Positions 61,901 to 64,000 of a DNA stretch of 64,000 nucleotides are shown here, piece after piece (within the stretch, counting starts at the first letter, position 1; the number at the start of each line of letters is the position of its first letter). Both the position numbers and the translations under genes were made by a program. Under the pieces are notes generated by a model. The model worked only from the letters and a program-made list of their open reading frames with translations, had not been told where the DNA came from and did no database searches. The DNA comes from Tethya wilhelma. Taxonomy: Eukaryota > Porifera > Demospongiae > Tethyida > Tethyidae. The DNA is taken from contig CAXIPT010000001.1 in the NCBI GenBank assembly GCA_964030475.1, forward strand, positions 17,781,798 through 17,845,797, read 5' to 3'.

Positions 61901-64000
61901 GTCTGTTCATGAGTACATAAAGTCTCGTGGAGGAGGAGTGAGTGGAGAGAAGATGGTTACTCATGAGAGAGTGATGTCTATTGCCGTAGGTCAGGATATT
62001 ATCGGCCAACATCGTACAATTGAGGTGAGTTGGTCATGTAGGTTAGTTTTGTCTGTAAAATATTATATCAGTTTTTTATTCTCATCAAACTAGTACTGCT
62101 TGATTGCATATGAAATTTTCTGACTGTAACTTGATTTTTTGCTAGCTACATCTGTGTAGTAAGGTGTATAGGAAGTCAGTGAAAAAAGGAAGTTTGTGCA
62201 GTGGGTAAATTTGGTGAATTGGGGAATTATTTTTCAAACTGCCAATTTTAAATTTGCCGAAGTTATATACTCACTTGCGCACATAATGAACAATGCAGCG
62301 TGCGGAGCTAAATTGCCAATAATGCTAAATTGTGAATTTGCCAACTTTTTAGCCCCCCAAATTTACCCGCTATATGGTATACTTTTTTATTTTATATTAT
62401 GCTTCTGATCCTTTAGGATCAAAAGTTGGCCCAATGGACAAAGCCACTCATTCCTGATACTATAAATAGACTGCTTGCTGGACAAGTGAGTGTCTTAGTT
62501 AATTGACGATTGCAATGTAACCATGATGTAATCTTTATTACAGTCATGTTGTCTGGAGTGGTACAAGTCAATGGAAGAGAAAAGAGCCTTGTTAGATGCT
62601 GCCGTGGAGACCAATGATGGCAACTGTATCACAGCCATCCTCCTCTTTCTCAAACGGAGTGTGGACGAAGGTATGCCTTGTGGATTGCCTCATTCCCAGA
62701 CTTTCTCTCCATATATATACTTTTGATCATTGTTTGTGTTCTTCTAGCAATTGTTTTAGCGATGTTGAAAAAACGCCACATAGCTGCCAAACACTATGTG
62801 GCTTTCCTTAAACAGTCACGACGCTATAAAGAGCTGGAGAGATTCTACAGGTACAGCTATGCAGTATTCTGATACATGTTGTTCTGTTGTTCTCTATAGT
62901 GTGAATAACTGTTTCCTTTCATAGAAAAGTGGATGACTACGAGGACTTAGGGGCAAGTATTTAGGCTGTTGTTTTTTTTACCCTCTTTTTAAAATGATCT
63001 ATTTTTTTAGTATTTCAAACTGGAGCAATGTCAATCTGAAGAGAGCCCTCCTGCTCGTATAGAGGCTATAAAGGCCTGCAACATGTATGTACTTCCTACA
63101 GCTAAATACACAGCTGGTGTGCATCAATTGAAATGGTTATGTTTTGTTTGATATAGACTCTTCAAGAACAAACAGCTAACGTTGGACCAGCCTCACGTAG
63201 AGGAGTATGTCAAGTTGACTGAGCAACAGAAAAAGATAGAGGTACATAATTGTGCTGTTGTATGACCTTATGGTGGTATAGTTAATTCAGATGCATATGG
63301 CTGTGTGATCCTCATATACAGGAAGCAGATGGTCATCGTACCCTCCAAGCCAACCGCAGTATTCTCTTTTTACCTCTCACCACAACACTGTACTACTGCT
63401 GCAGGTTCCACAAGAATGAACCTGAGGTATGAGACAACCTTGCTCAAGTTGTTTAGCAAGTCATGATCACTCTCTCTCTCTCTCTCTCTNTCCCACCCAC
63501 CCAGGGTCGCATTACCAACCCCGTAGCTTTCAAAAACCTCTTCAATGTCTCAGAGAAGCAGTATTTCCAGGTTTACCTCATGGCCTTGTGTGTTACCCAC
63601 GACTGGTCTGGGGTGGAGACTCCTCTCAACACCTCAAGCTCTAAAGGAGTGTTTGGGTTTGGCAAGAAGAAGAAGAGTCCAATCAGCTTTGAGAGAGTCA
63701 TCAGAATGCTGAGCAGTGACAAGTACAGAGCACCTAATCCTGTGAGTTGTGATGAATAAAATTAATTAAGTTTGATGCTGCATTTGTTTAGAGAAGCCGT
63801 TCACATTACATTGGTGTGTTTGTGTGTGTGTGTTTGTGCTTGAGAATAATATTGGAAAAGAGATCATATTCCATCTGGATTTAAAGCAAATGTTCCAGAT
63901 TTTGTTCAAATTTGGTGTATGCTGAAGTTCAACCTATACCCCTCCCTCCCCCCACATACACACACACACACACACAGATTATAGTGAGGTATCTAAATGA
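58486..64000 (+). CDS. Kinase - coiled coil - death-fold-like protein continuing in phase into a VIPAS39 core (runs off the window)
   Basis: Exons: 58486-58689, 59537-60509, 60840-61106, 61213-62024, 62417-62485, 62544-62670, 62747-62850, then about 62926-62953, 63012-63083 and on to the window end, in phase. Order: TK/TKL-like kinase (GNGAYGAV loop, AAKK lysine, HRDLTARN catalytic loop, ADLG instead of DFG, MPPEA), a Gln/Glu-rich coiled coil, a death-fold-like helical block (LRNHFSFLYQHLDPAKVLPV), a further region ending with VGCSAGSPLMPTWVV. Then comes the VIPAS39 core: WTKPLIPDTINRLLAGQ, LLDAAVETNDGNCITAILLF, KHYVAFLKQSRRYKELERFY, NLFNVSEKQYFQVYLMAL. The exon ending HRTIE and the next, starting DQKLAQ, are both phase 0. 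The second part has no Met at its start, so a fusion is the simplest reading. Two adjacent genes cannot be excluded. Confidence 0.7.
58871..58901. repeat. (GT)n microsatellite
   Basis: GT tract in the first intron of the kinase gene. Confidence 0.95.
62200..62377. mobile_element. MITE relative in the junction intron of the kinase-VIPAS39 gene
   Basis: Ends CCAAATTTACCCGCTATATGG and begins with the decayed inverse AGTGGGTAAATTTGG. Shares AACAATGCAGCGTG with the copy at 55868. It lies in the intron that links the kinase and VIPAS39 parts. Confidence 0.72.
63490..63490. other. Assembly gap mark (single N)
   Basis: Within a CT tract in an intron of the VIPAS39-like part. The flanking exons are unaffected. 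Confidence 0.9.

Overview
The window is nuclear DNA of an early-branching animal, most likely a demosponge (inferred, no search was run). Genes are compact, with mostly 60-150 bp GT-AG introns. There are animal-type proteins (VIPAS39/SPE-39, INO80, a mannose-6-phosphate-receptor-like protein, ERMARD), a kinase with death-fold-like regions of the sort expanded in sponges, and many short non-autonomous DNA transposons and GT/CT microsatellites. Nothing looks bacterial: no operons, ribosome binding sites, rRNA, tRNA or CRISPR arrays were seen.

Layout. 1.6-7.6 kb: two near-identical intronless D-2-hydroxyacid dehydrogenase genes (1598-2554 and 5987-6940), with a DUF445-like membrane protein and an RCCD1-like protein between them on the minus strand, then a DPH4/DNAJC24 diphthamide gene. 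8.3-22.3 kb: four paralogues, all on the minus strand, of a protein family I do not recognise (helical N-terminus plus three C-terminal beta-like repeats). One copy is frameshifted and two are a recent tandem pair. Between them lie an RCC1-propeller gene, an MRH-domain receptor-like gene and mitochondrial ribosomal protein S10. 22.7-31.4 kb: ERMARD (minus), cytosolic malate dehydrogenase (plus), MCCC2 (minus, intronless). 31.4-42.6 kb: the INO80 ATPase. 43.2-46.4 kb: an SLC2-type sugar transporter (minus) with a transposase-like gene lodged inside. 46.6-51.8 kb: VIPAS39. 52.7-54.8 kb: an intronless F-box/LRR-like gene. 55.0-58.0 kb: a broken VIPAS39 3' copy and repeats. 58.5 kb to the end: a kinase/death-fold gene whose exons run in phase into a second VIPAS39 core, which continues past the window.

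Assembly caveats matter. Single Ns at 36479, 40838, 45343 and 63490 look like gap marks. Two direct duplications inside INO80 start at GT microsatellites and end at an N. A 1.24-kb palindrome inside VIPAS39 begins and ends in GT/CA tracts. In all three the copies differ by small indels or SNPs, as two alleles would, so they are best read as haplotype copies chained together.

Most exciting candidates: the four-copy unknown family; the kinase-death-fold-VIPAS39 chimera; the transposase exons inside the sugar transporter; and a set of well-bounded MITEs, one of which has a matching empty site in a paralogous locus of the same window.
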